Below, piece after piece: positions 1-5,972 of a DNA stretch of 15,227 nt (position 1 is its first letter; each line of letters opens with the position of its first letter). The translations under genes were made by a program, and so were the position numbers. The notes below the pieces were generated by a model. The model saw only the letters and a program-made list of their open reading frames with translations, was not told the origin of the DNA and ran no database searches. This DNA comes from an uncultured Oscillibacter sp. (GTDB lineage: Bacteria > Bacillota > Clostridia > Oscillospirales > Oscillospiraceae). The stretch covers positions 1 to 15,227 of the forward strand of contig UQMC01000040.1 in the NCBI GenBank assembly GCA_900542115.1, written 5' to 3'.

Positions 1-23
1 TCAGAACTTTTATGAAGTTCTGA
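1..23. repeat. Perfect 9-bp inverted repeat at window edge
   Basis: TCAGAACTT (1-9) is the exact reverse complement of AAGTTCTGA (15-23), with a 5-nt TTATG spacer. It begins at the first base of the window, so its outer context is missing. It has no adjoining T-run, so it is not an obvious terminator. It could be the end of a larger dyad, a regulatory site or an assembly-edge hairpin. Confidence 0.5.
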
Positions 24-65
24 AAACTTGTTCAGCGGGGAGAAAAGACTTTTTCAACACGCTGA

Positions 66-98
66 AGCGGGTCTGAGTTTTACTCAGACCCGCTTTTT
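66..98 (+). terminator. Rho-independent terminator hairpin (plus orientation, perhaps bidirectional)
   Basis: AGCGGGTCTGAGT (66-78) pairs perfectly with ACTCAGACCCGCT (82-94) around a TTT loop, and T continues to 98. The T-run follows the stem on the plus strand, which would stop a rightward gene lying left of the window. It also sits just beyond the stop of the leftward chromate transporter gene at 112, but the minus-strand side lacks a good T-tract, so termination there would be weaker. Confidence 0.75.
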
Positions 99-111
99 AA
101 GCAGCAGTGAA

Positions 112-711
112 TTATACGCCGCCAAAGCGCAGAACAATGCCCGCCACGGCGGAAATACCGATGAACACGATGGGGTGCCAGCCCTTAGTGGCCTTGACAC
201 AGTTGGTCAGCACCAGCAGCACCGCCGCAAGGACAAGGCCCATATAGTTCAGAGAACCGGCCCACTGGAAGCTGTTCCATAGACCGGTGGCAGAGCTGTT
301 GACCCGGAGCAATACCTGAAGCACCACACCGGTGCAGGCGGCGGCAATAAGGCCGGAGGAGGCGGGGCGCAGACCGTAAAAGGCGTTGGCTACATATTTG
401 CTGTCCCGGAATTTTGTCAGCATGGCCGCCACAATGAGAATCACGATGATGGAGGGCGTTATCTCACCGATGGTGGCGATGACCGCGCCGGGGATACCGG
501 CCACGGTAAAGCCTACATAGGTTGCCATATTGACGCCGATGGGGCCGGGAGTAGACTCCGAGACTGCCACCATATTCATCAGTTCCGTCTGGGTGTACCA
601 GCCGGTGACGGCACCGATGTTTTTCAGAAAGGGCAGTGTGGCCATGCCGCCGCCAATGGCGAACAGGCCGGTTTTGAAAAATTCCCAGAATAAACGAATG
701 TAAATGCTCAT
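112..711 (-). CDS. Chromate transporter (CHR family), second short subunit
   Basis: A 199-aa polytopic membrane protein of the CHR family (ChrA-like, Pfam Chromate_transp), in the short-chain form in which two half-size proteins replace one long ChrA. Visible hallmarks are an N-terminal KTGLFAIGGGMATLPFL segment, a STPGPIGVNMATYVG motif around the middle of the N-terminal half, and four or more hydrophobic stretches. I start it at ATG 711-709. A longer reading frame continues upstream, but the extra 22 residues are soluble, overlap the preceding gene and do not match the family. Its ATG overlaps the TGA of the upstream CHR gene (ATGA, 708-711), which implies translational coupling and a heteromeric pair. 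The family is described as a chromate/sulfate exporter or antiporter. Many anaerobe copies have no tested substrate, so the physiological substrate here is unknown. Confidence 0.9.
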   Translation of the reverse strand: MSIYIRLFWEFFKTGLFAIGGGMATLPFLKNIGAVTGWYTQTELMNMVAVSESTPGPIGVNMATYVGFTVAGIPGAVIATIGEITPSIIVILIVAAMLTKFRDSKYVANAFYGLRPASSGLIAAACTGVVLQVLLRVNSSATGLWNSFQWAGSLNYMGLVLAAVLLVLTNCVKATKGWHPIVFIGISAVAGIVLRFGGV

Positions 712-1259
712 TTCGCGGCCCTCTCTTCCAGATTCTTCAGCACAAGTCCTGCAATGGCCGCCAGCAGCACGAACCACACCGGGGAAATGGTCAAAAACAG
801 ACTGCCTGCCGCTACCAGCAGAAAAATCACGGTGGTGCGCTTGTCAATGACGGATTTTTTCAGCAGCTTTAAAACGGCATTGAAAATCAGCACGCACACA
901 CACACCTGAATTGCGGCAAAGGCGTTCTGCACCCAGGCAAGGTGAGAGAAATTGGTGATGAGGCCCGCTAAAATGGAGATGATGATCAGCGAGGGGAGCA
1001 CAACGCCCAGCGTGGCAACAATGCCGCCCAGAACCCCTTTGTACTTCTGGCCGATAAATGTGCCGATGTTCACGGCGATGACGCCCGGCGTACATTGGCT
1101 GATGGCGTAATAGTCCATCAGTTCCTCCTCCGTGGCCCAATGCTTATTTTCCACAACCTCCCGCTGAAGAATCGGCAGCATGGCGTAGCCGCCGCCAAAG
1201 GTCATGACACCGATTTTGGCGAAGGTCAAAAACAGCTCTAAAAATTCGTTCACAGGCAT
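708..1259 (-). CDS. Chromate transporter (CHR family), first short subunit
   Basis: A 183-aa membrane protein, the first member of the short-chain CHR pair. The N-terminus has the family pattern FAKIGVMTFGGGYAMLPILQ (about residues 14-33). CTPGVIAVNIGTFIGQKY follows at about 56-73, and the rest is a run of hydrophobic helices ending in a basic tail. The ATG at 1259 has a GGAG ribosome site 5 nt upstream (AAAGGAGCTTT). The stop codon overlaps the start of the second subunit by 4 nt. A promoter lies 35-60 nt upstream. The two proteins resemble each other in the GGG and TPG motifs, as expected for the inverted halves of full-length ChrA. The family assignment is confident; chromate as the true substrate is not shown by the sequence. 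Confidence 0.9.
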   Translation of the reverse strand: MPVNEFLELFLTFAKIGVMTFGGGYAMLPILQREVVENKHWATEEELMDYYAISQCTPGVIAVNIGTFIGQKYKGVLGGIVATLGVVLPSLIIISILAGLITNFSHLAWVQNAFAAIQVCVCVLIFNAVLKLLKKSVIDKRTTVIFLLVAAGSLFLTISPVWFVLLAAIAGLVLKNLEERAAK

Positions 1260-1292
1260 AAAGCTCCTTTACTGGGAAATGTAACTTTTTTC

Positions 1293-1320
1293 ATTATACT
1301 TATTTTCCGGCAAAAAGCAA
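1293..1320 (-). promoter_or_regulatory. Sigma-A-type promoter for the chromate transporter pair
   Basis: On the minus strand TTGCTT (1320-1315) is followed after 16 nt by a perfect TATAAT (1298-1293). The predicted start site near 1286 leaves a leader of about 27 nt that contains the GGAG ribosome site. The -35 element overlaps the last bases of the terminator hairpin of the upstream ECF gene. Confidence 0.7.
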
Positions 1321-1375
1321 GCCCGGTCTTTCCGGGCGGCCCGCAGGGGGACCCGCCGCGCAAGGACCGGGCTTG
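1312..1375 (-). terminator. Terminator after ECF S-component gene
   Basis: CAAGCCCGGTC (1318-1328) pairs perfectly with GACCGGGCTTG (1365-1375). The long GC-rich loop can form a smaller inner stem (GGCGG 1335-1339 with CCGCC 1353-1357). On the minus strand the stem is followed by C and five Ts (1316-1312). It lies 14 nt beyond the stop codon at 1389, in the right place to end that transcript before the chromate transporter promoter begins. Confidence 0.75.
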
Positions 1376-1388
1376 GGATGGCCGTATA

Positions 1389-1949
1389 TCAGGGGAGCTG
1401 GATATGCGCCCGCTTCAACGCGTGCCGCAGAGCGAGGCACAGCGGGGGCGATAGAAGAATGGCCACCGCGCCATTAAAAAGAGAGGCGGGAATTTTCAGA
1501 GGCAGGGCCGCAGCCGCCGTGGCGGCGGTGAGGCCGCCCATCAGCAGCCCGTCATAGGCAAAGGACTTGAAGAAATAGAGAATGTAATAAGCCACGCAGC
1601 CCAGTGCGGCGGCCACGGTGCAGCGGCCATACTTGGGTTCTTCACGCTCCGCCATGGCAAGACCGGCCACCAGTCCCATCACGCCCTTGGTAATGAGGGT
1701 GATCCAACATTCCGGCGCGTAGGCGGGGTTCGTCAGATCATACAGGGCGGATCCCACGCCGGAGGCCGCGCCGCCCACAGGTCCCAGCAGCAGGCCGGAC
1801 AGGCAGCACATGATATTTGCCAGCGTGAAGGAGGTCCGCCCACCGATGGCGATAGGCATGGTCACACGGAGATAGTTGCTGACAAAGACCAGTGCGGTCA
1901 TCATGCCCAGCATGGTCAGCTTGTTGATATTTCGCTTGTTCTGTTCCAT
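1389..1949 (-). CDS. ECF transporter S component (substrate unknown)
   Basis: A 186-aa hydrophobic protein with about six membrane segments, resembling the substrate-binding S component of energy-coupling factor vitamin transporters. The N-terminus carries a short basic stretch, then LTMLGMMTALVFVSNYLRV, matching the alanine-containing first helix that contacts the EcfT subunit. It continues with FTLANIMCCLSGLLLGPVGG and an ITLITKGVMGLVAGLA segment typical of the family. I prefer ATG 1949-1947, preceded by GGAAGTG at 8-nt spacing, over an in-frame TTG five codons upstream. No EcfA or EcfT genes are nearby, so it probably uses a shared, group II energizing module encoded elsewhere. No riboswitch recognisable to me precedes it, so I cannot assign a vitamin. 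The leader is short if the promoter I propose is right. Confidence 0.82.
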   Translation of the reverse strand: MEQNKRNINKLTMLGMMTALVFVSNYLRVTMPIAIGGRTSFTLANIMCCLSGLLLGPVGGAASGVGSALYDLTNPAYAPECWITLITKGVMGLVAGLAMAEREEPKYGRCTVAAALGCVAYYILYFFKSFAYDGLLMGGLTAATAAAALPLKIPASLFNGAVAILLSPPLCLALRHALKRAHIQLP

Positions 1950-1979
1950 AAAAAACACTTCCAATTTTGAGATGCCCTC

Positions 1980-2008
1980 ATGGTAGCAGATAGCTGAACC
2001 TATTTCAA
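1980..2008 (-). promoter_or_regulatory. Candidate promoter of the ECF S-component gene
   Basis: On the minus strand TTGAAA (2008-2003) is followed after 17 nt by TACCAT (1985-1980), a 4/6 match to the -10 consensus. Transcription would begin near 1973, about 24 nt before the ATG. One arm of a perfect inverted repeat occupies 1994-2004, inside the spacer and -35 element, as expected for repressor control. Confidence 0.45.
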
Positions 2009-2039
2009 ATGCCAGATATGAATTTTTTAATAGGTTCAG
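1994..2039. repeat. Perfect 11-bp inverted repeat, candidate operator
   Basis: CTGAACCTATT (1994-2004) is the exact reverse complement of AATAGGTTCAG (2029-2039), with an AT-rich 24-nt spacer. One arm overlaps the candidate promoter and the other lies upstream of it. This fits two half-sites of a dimeric or looping regulator. If transcription instead begins upstream of 2040, the same repeat would form an RNA stem in the leader. Confidence 0.6.
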
Positions 2040-2047
2040 TGCTTGTG

Positions 2048-2079
2048 AAAAAAGCCCCGCAGTCAGAGGACTGCGGGGC
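2048..2079 (-). terminator. Terminator after the slipin gene
   Basis: GCCCCGCAGTC (2054-2064) pairs perfectly with GACTGCGGGGC (2069-2079) around an AGAG loop. On the minus strand the stem is followed by six Ts (2053-2048). It lies 13 nt beyond the stop codon of the SPFH-domain gene. Confidence 0.92.
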
Positions 2080-2092
2080 CTGATTATCGATA

Positions 2093-3028
2093 TTATGCCT
2101 TGGGGTCTTCCGTTTCAAATACGGTCTTGGCACCGGCAGCCAAGCCCGCCAGACCCTGAAGCTCACTGGGGATGATGATCTTCGTGGCCTTGCCGTCCGC
2201 CACCTTCGTCATGGTCTCCAGCGCTTTCAGCTTCACCACCTGATCGTTGGGGGCCGCCTCGTTCAGCAGCTTCAGGGCGTCCGCCGTGGCCTGCTGAACC
2301 TTCATAATGGCCTCGCTCTCTGCCTCGGCCGCCAGAATCTTTGCGGTCTTTTCCGCCTCGGCCTCCATGATCTTGGCCTGCTTGGCGGCGTCAGCCCGGA
2401 GAATGGCGGACTGCTTCTCACCCTCGGCCACCAGAATCTGGCTCTGCTTCTGGCCCTCGGCCTGCAAAATGGATTCCCGGCGCTCCCGCTCCGCCTTCAT
2501 CTGCTTTTCCATGGCGTTCTGAATTTCCTTGGGCGGGATGATGTTCTTCAGCTCCACGCGGTTGACCTTGATGCCCCAGGGGTCCGTGGCCTCGTCCAGA
2601 ATGGAGCGCATCCGGGAGTTGATGGTGTCGCGGCTGGTGAGGGACTGGTCCAGCTCCATATCGCCGATGATGTTGCGGAGGGTGGTGGCTGTCAGGTTCT
2701 CAATGGCGTTCATGGGGTGCTCCACGCCGTAGGTATACAGCTTGGGGTCGGTGATCTGGAAATAAATGACCGTGTCGATCTGCATGGTGACGTTATCCTT
2801 GGTGATCACAGGCTGGGGCGCAAAGTCCGCTACCTGCTCTTTCAGGCTGACCTTTTTGGCCACGCGCTCAATAAAGGGCACCTTCAGGTGCAGGCCCACA
2901 TTCCATACGGTGCGGAACGCGCCCAGGCGCTCCACCACATAGGCCCGGGACTGCTGCACGATGACGATGTTGCTGACGATCAGCAGCAAAATCAGGATGA
3001 TAAGGATGGGAACAATGATCCACTCCAT
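2093..3028 (-). CDS. SPFH-domain stomatin/prohibitin-like membrane protein (QmcA/slipin type)
   Basis: A 311-aa band-7 protein. Residues 3-24 form one hydrophobic N-terminal anchor (WIIVPILIILILLLIVSNI). An SPFH domain follows (VQQSRAYVVERLGAF, LKVPFIERV, PVITKDNVTMQIDTVIYFQI, RNIIGDMELDQSL, WGIKVNRVELKNI). A long, highly charged alanine/glutamate-rich coiled coil runs from about 170 to 260, then a short C-terminal tail rich in Gly/Ala. This order matches bacterial slipins of the QmcA/YbbK group, which oligomerise in membrane microdomains and often partner with proteases or NfeD proteins. No NfeD gene is adjacent. The ATG at 3028 has a GGAGGAG site 5 nt upstream. The gene has its own promoter and terminator, so it appears monocistronic. 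Family placement is secure; the cellular role is not shown. Confidence 0.93.
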   Translation of the reverse strand: MEWIIVPILIILILLLIVSNIVIVQQSRAYVVERLGAFRTVWNVGLHLKVPFIERVAKKVSLKEQVADFAPQPVITKDNVTMQIDTVIYFQITDPKLYTYGVEHPMNAIENLTATTLRNIIGDMELDQSLTSRDTINSRMRSILDEATDPWGIKVNRVELKNIIPPKEIQNAMEKQMKAERERRESILQAEGQKQSQILVAEGEKQSAILRADAAKQAKIMEAEAEKTAKILAAEAESEAIMKVQQATADALKLLNEAAPNDQVVKLKALETMTKVADGKATKIIIPSELQGLAGLAAGAKTVFETEDPKA

Positions 3029-3077
3029 AAGAACTCCTCCATTTTCATAGCGTTATTCGCCTACGTTTGTAAGCTAT

Positions 3078-3106
3078 ATTCTACCTTATTTTTCCCGGCG
3101 GCGCAA
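3078..3106 (-). promoter_or_regulatory. Candidate promoter of the slipin gene
   Basis: On the minus strand TTGCGC (3106-3101) is followed after 17 nt by TAGAAT (3083-3078). The predicted leader is about 43 nt and includes the strong GGAGGAG ribosome site. The -35 is a weak match and the -10 a good one. Confidence 0.5.
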
Positions 3107-3200
3107 GAGGGCATTCACATCTCCGCCCCGGCAGGATGGCAGTTCCAGTGAGGCGCTCTGATCGGAAACGCAAAATTTTCTGAAAAACTCCAAAAAGGGC

Positions 3201-3228
3201 TTGACTTTTTGCCTGTTTCTGATATACT
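3201..3228 (+). promoter_or_regulatory. Promoter of the tRNA Ser-Leu unit
   Basis: TTGACT (3201-3206) and TATACT (3223-3228) are separated by 16 nt and lie about 60 nt upstream of tRNA-Ser. Both hexamers are near consensus, as expected for a stable-RNA promoter. Transcription should begin near 3235. Confidence 0.8.
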
Positions 3229-3288
3229 AATAACGCTGTCTCACAGGACAGTCAAGTGAATCAGTTTTCGTGAACTGGACACAGCTAT

Positions 3289-3380
3289 GGAGAAGTCGCC
3301 TAGTTGGTCGAGGGCGCATGATTGGAAATCATGTAGGCTCCTAAAGGGTCTCGAGGGTTCGAATCCCTCCTTCTCCGCCA
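3289..3380 (+). tRNA. tRNA-Ser (anticodon GGA)
   Basis: A 92-nt class II tRNA. The acceptor stem GGAGAAG (3289-3295) pairs with CTTCTCC (3370-3376), with G as discriminator and an encoded CCA (3378-3380). The anticodon stem is CATGA/TCATG, with loop TTGGAAA placing anticodon GGA at 3324-3326, which reads UCC and UCU. A long variable arm and a T arm containing GGTTCGAATCC are present. The length, the variable arm and the G discriminator all fit serine. Confidence 0.97.
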
Positions 3381-3385
3381 CAAAT

Positions 3386-3410
3386 CCCATCGGAGTGATC
3401 CTCCGATGGG
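3386..3410 (+). repeat. Hairpin between the two tRNA genes
   Basis: CCCATCGGAG (3386-3395) pairs perfectly with CTCCGATGGG (3401-3410) around a 5-nt loop. A second small dyad, CCCC-TTTT-GGGG, follows at once. The T-tract is short and interrupted, so this may be a processing signal or a leaky terminator rather than a full stop between the tRNAs. Confidence 0.55.
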
Positions 3411-3437
3411 TCCCCTTTTGGGGTGAGGCTCATCAAT

Positions 3438-3525
3438 GCGCGAGTGGTGGAATTGGCAGACTCGCTAGATTCAGGTTCTAGTGTGCATTACGCACGTGCG
3501 GGTTCAAGTCCCGCCTCGCGCACCA
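3438..3525 (+). tRNA. tRNA-Leu (anticodon CAG)
   Basis: An 88-nt class II tRNA. The acceptor stem GCGCGAG (3438-3444) pairs with CTCGCGC (3515-3521), with A discriminator and an encoded CCA (3523-3525). The anticodon stem is CTAGA/TCTAG, with loop TTCAGGT giving anticodon CAG at 3472-3474, which reads CUG. The variable arm is long (around GTGCATTACGCAC), and the T arm contains GGTTCAAGTCC. It shares the promoter with tRNA-Ser upstream and is followed directly by a terminator. Confidence 0.97.
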
Positions 3526-3567
3526 AAAAAGGAACAGGGTATCCAATCGGATGCCCTGTTCCTTTTT
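3525..3567. terminator. Bidirectional terminator between tRNA-Leu and the blaR1-like gene
   Basis: A 14-bp stem (3531-3544 with 3549-3562, one G-T pair) has an AATC loop. It is flanked by a six-A run on the left (3525-3530) and five Ts on the right (3563-3567). It can therefore stop both the rightward tRNA transcript and the leftward blaR1-like transcript ending at 3591. Confidence 0.92.
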
Positions 3568-3590
3568 CATATTGGCCTCATCGCAGCGCT

Positions 3591-5420
3591 TTATTCGGCG
3601 GCGTAGCGGCTGAGAATTTCGTCCGCTTCGCTCTGCTTCATGTTCCCCAGCTTTACCTGTTCGGTACAAAAGGGCTTTACGGCGGCCAGCATTTCCGCAT
3701 TTGTTTCATAGGGGCCGAAGGTGTGCTCCTCGCCGTTGTCTAACTTGACGTACAGCTCCTTTGTGTCCGTTGAGGTGCCGATGTCGGCGGGGTTGTAGCT
3801 CATCATCAACTGGTCCTGCCCGTCCACGGATTTGGAGTACATGACACCGTTTTTGATGTCCGCCAGAATGTCCTCGTACATGGCGATGGTCTCATCAATC
3901 TTCTCCTGGGTCCAGACGAAGCTGCCGCTGCCGCCTGTCCACGCGCTCTCCCCCAGCAGGCTTTGCAGCTGCACCTTTTCCTTGTCCAGCCATGCCTTGT
4001 ATTCGTCATACGTCCACCATTCGACATTCGGTGTGGGGAAGCGGGCCTCAAATTCCGCGTCCGTCAGCGGCTCGAAGGTCTTTCCGTCATCGAAGCTATA
4101 ATAGGTCCTTCCGTCATCGGGATTCACATAGGACATAAGTGACCCGTCTTCGGCCTCGGTTTCCACGCTGTTCATGCGGCGGTCAACGAGCTCGACAAAC
4201 TGCTTTTTGGTGATTGCTGCAAGCTCGGTAAGCTTATCGCCGCTGCCGCGTCTGACGTTTAAATAAATGCCGTTGGCAGCGGAATCATCTGTGTAGATGC
4301 CGCCATTGTCATCGTATATTCCGGCAATGGGACTTTTCTGATAGTACCAATGGTCCTTTTGCAAGGAGATTCCGGCGGCGAGGTATTCCGCACTTGGCTT
4401 CGGTGGCTCACCGGACTCGACAGCCTCCGTATTTCTGCCGGAGATTGAGCCGTGTGCGGTATTGGCAGTATCCTCTTTGGCCGAGGTGGCAAAGACTGTT
4501 ACCGTTCCGGCAACAAGTACCGCCGCCAGAAGCAGGGATATGACCGTAATTTTTTTCGTTTTCATAATGGCTGTGATCCTTTCTTCTATTACGTTTTTGC
4601 TGAAGTGATTGCAAAGGGGCGTCAGCCCGCTTTGGACCTCCTCCATACGAATGAGGACGCGGGCGTAGGAGGCCCTTGCGTCATGGCCGAAGCGGCGGAT
4701 AACGGCTTCGTCGCAGGATAGCTCTATGTCTCTGTTTGCGAGAGCATACATCGCCCACACCGCCGGATTGAACCAATGCACGCAGACAGCGGTGATCAGC
4801 AGGAGCTTGGCGGCCGTGTCAAGCCGTCGGATATGGACAAATTCATGCTCCAGAACGAATTGCAGTGATGCTTCATCGTCCCAGTCCGTTTCCTTCGGCA
4901 TCAAAATGACCGGGTGCAGGAGGCCAAAGGTCAGCGGGGAGGAAATGCGGTCGGTCTGGCGGAGCGTAATTGTGCGCCGCAGGGGATGCGCTTGAAGCCA
5001 ACGCCGGGAGGCGTCATTTTCCACCGGCAGGGACATTTGGAACTCCCGATAACAGTTCCGGTAGGCCACGGCGAAGGTGACCGCACAAAGAGCCGTGCCC
5101 ACCGCCCAGATAATGCTCCCTACGGGAAGCGCCGCTTCAGAAACGGAAACGGACTGGGGCAAAGCGGCGGCCTGTCCTGCCAGAACGGCGGAGACTGCCG
5201 CGGCGGGGATATTCGCCGTTGCCGGCGCCGGAGTCCGTTTCAGCAGGGAATAGATGCTCAGAGCGGAGGGGAGAGAAAGGGGGATCAGCAGCCGGAAAAG
5301 CGCGATGCCCCAAAGCACCGGAAATGTCCTTTTCGGCACATGGTCCATTGCAAGAGCGCGGATGACTGTGATGACTAAAATCATGACGCCGCCCGCGAGG
5401 CTCATTTGCAGCAAGCTCAT
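3591..5420 (-). CDS. BlaR1/MecR1-like M56 metallopeptidase with unrelated C-terminal sensor domain
   Basis: A 609-aa membrane protein. Hydrophobic helices lie near residues 7-25, 32-50 and 100-120. A zinc-peptidase M56 core follows: LTFGLLHPVILMP (163-175), the HExxH motif HEFVH (192-196) and ELSCDEAV (233-240). A last membrane helix spans about 291-312. In BlaR1/MecR1 this peptidase inactivates the partner repressor when the extracellular part senses a signal. Residues 313-609 should lie outside the cell. They lack a penicillin-binding triad: isolated SLQK (352-355) and SYN (541-543) strings occur, but there is no KTG and the contexts are wrong. The signal is therefore probably not beta-lactam acylation. 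The ATG at 5420 lies 10 nt after the blaI-like stop, with a GAGGGA ribosome site overlapping that stop, so the two are co-transcribed. Function is inferred from the family and gene order. Confidence 0.85.
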   Translation of the reverse strand: MSLLQMSLAGGVMILVITVIRALAMDHVPKRTFPVLWGIALFRLLIPLSLPSALSIYSLLKRTPAPATANIPAAAVSAVLAGQAAALPQSVSVSEAALPVGSIIWAVGTALCAVTFAVAYRNCYREFQMSLPVENDASRRWLQAHPLRRTITLRQTDRISSPLTFGLLHPVILMPKETDWDDEASLQFVLEHEFVHIRRLDTAAKLLLITAVCVHWFNPAVWAMYALANRDIELSCDEAVIRRFGHDARASYARVLIRMEEVQSGLTPLCNHFSKNVIEERITAIMKTKKITVISLLLAAVLVAGTVTVFATSAKEDTANTAHGSISGRNTEAVESGEPPKPSAEYLAAGISLQKDHWYYQKSPIAGIYDDNGGIYTDDSAANGIYLNVRRGSGDKLTELAAITKKQFVELVDRRMNSVETEAEDGSLMSYVNPDDGRTYYSFDDGKTFEPLTDAEFEARFPTPNVEWWTYDEYKAWLDKEKVQLQSLLGESAWTGGSGSFVWTQEKIDETIAMYEDILADIKNGVMYSKSVDGQDQLMMSYNPADIGTSTDTKELYVKLDNGEEHTFGPYETNAEMLAAVKPFCTEQVKLGNMKQSEADEILSRYAAE

Positions 5421-5430
5421 ATCGCGTCCC

Positions 5431-5790
5431 TCATTCCAGCTCTCCGACGATTTGCTTGAGCCTTTCTATTTGTTCGGCAGAGAGCTTTTTTCTGCTGAGA
5501 AGCGCCGCAAACAGCTTGTCGGCAGAGCCATCATAGACCTTGTTGATCAGTTCATTTGTTTCCGCCTCCTGAACCGCCGACTTGGGAATTAAAGCGTGGC
5601 ACAGAAAGCCCGGTTCACTGCGCGCAACAGCGCCCTTTTTTATGCAGCGCTTGATAAGGGTGTAGGTGGTGTTTACATTCCAGCCCACCTCTTGTGATAG
5701 TGTTTTGGCGATTTCCTTGGCCGGGGTATCTCCCTCGCGCCAGAGAACGTCCATGACCTTCAGCTCTGAGTCAAACAGCTTATTATCCAT
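5431..5790 (-). CDS. BlaI/MecI-family transcriptional repressor
   Basis: A 119-aa winged-helix repressor. Family features are visible throughout: LFDSELKVMDVLWREG at the N-terminus, then PAKEIAKTL, VGWNVNTTYTLIKRCIKKGAV as the DNA-recognition helix and wing, and a C-terminal helix pair for dimerisation. The length is typical of BlaI/MecI/CopY proteins. The ATG at 5790 has a GGAGGTG site 7 nt upstream. It is the first gene of a two-gene operon with the M56 peptidase, whose relatives cleave or trigger loss of the repressor. Three similar sequence elements surround its promoter, so it probably represses its own operon. No beta-lactamase gene lies beside it, so its wider regulon cannot be read from this window. 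Confidence 0.93.
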   Translation of the reverse strand: MDNKLFDSELKVMDVLWREGDTPAKEIAKTLSQEVGWNVNTTYTLIKRCIKKGAVARSEPGFLCHALIPKSAVQEAETNELINKVYDGSADKLFAALLSRKKLSAEQIERLKQIVGELE

Positions 5791-5806
5791 AAAAGCACCT
5801 CCAGAT

Positions 5807-5821
5807 AAGACTGCAGTAGTA
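5807..5821 (+). promoter_or_regulatory. BlaI-like operator site 1 (downstream of start site)
   Basis: AAGACTGCAGTAGTA is one of three related 15-nt elements between blaI and the modC terminator. Its core ACTGCAGT is a perfect palindrome. It lies between the predicted transcription start and the ribosome site, where bound repressor would block elongation or initiation. Confidence 0.65.
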
Positions 5822-5832
5822 TCTGTGAACGT

Positions 5833-5861
5833 ATACTACCACAGTCTTATATTGCTGTCAA
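5833..5861 (-). promoter_or_regulatory. Promoter of the blaI-blaR1-like operon
   Basis: On the minus strand a perfect TTGACA (5861-5856) is followed after 17 nt by TAGTAT (5838-5833). Start is predicted near 5826, giving a leader of about 35 nt. The second operator copy occupies the spacer and part of the -10 element. Confidence 0.8.
5834..5848 (-). promoter_or_regulatory. BlaI-like operator site 2 (within promoter)
   Basis: On the minus strand this reads AAGACTGTGGTAGTA, differing from site 1 at only two positions and in inverse orientation. It spans the -10 element and adjoining spacer, the place where a repressor competes directly with RNA polymerase. Confidence 0.7.
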
Positions 5862-5862
5862 T

Positions 5863-5877
5863 ACGACTGCGGTAGTA
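5863..5877 (+). promoter_or_regulatory. BlaI-like operator site 3 (upstream of -35)
   Basis: ACGACTGCGGTAGTA matches sites 1 and 2 at 13 of 15 positions in each case. It lies just upstream of the -35 element. Site 1 to site 3 is 56 nt and site 2 lies between them. Confidence 0.6.
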
Positions 5878-5903
5878 TTTTGAAAAAATTCTGAGGCGCG
5901 AGT

Positions 5904-5946
5904 AAAAAACAAAACCGGGAGGGCCGTATCAGCGGCCCTCCCGGTT
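5904..5946 (-). terminator. Terminator of the modABC operon
   Basis: AACCGGGAGGGCCG (5913-5926) pairs perfectly with CGGCCCTCCCGGTT (5933-5946) around a TATCAG loop. On the minus strand it is followed by TTTTG and six Ts (5909-5904). It lies 26 nt past the modC stop and insulates the blaI operon promoter. Confidence 0.93.
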
Positions 5947-5972
5947 CATATCCCGTCTGTAATTTTTGAGGC

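Noticed and set aside
709-777. Upstream extension of the second chromate transporter subunit to 777
   Set aside because: The added residues are soluble and unlike the family, and the ATGA overlap at 708-711 gives a natural coupled start.
1950-2047. Possible vitamin riboswitch before the ECF S-component gene
   Set aside because: I could not fit the thiamine, folate, preQ1 or other vitamin-riboswitch core elements I know, and the candidate promoter leaves only about 24 nt of leader.
3287-3743. Rightward frames crossing the tRNA genes
   Set aside because: They overlap two complete tRNA genes and a terminator and have no ribosome sites or protein motifs.
3888-4365. SLQK and SYN strings in the BlaR1-like outer domain, suggesting a penicillin-binding domain
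   Set aside because: There is no KTG motif, and neither string has the usual surrounding sequence. Short motifs of this kind arise by chance.
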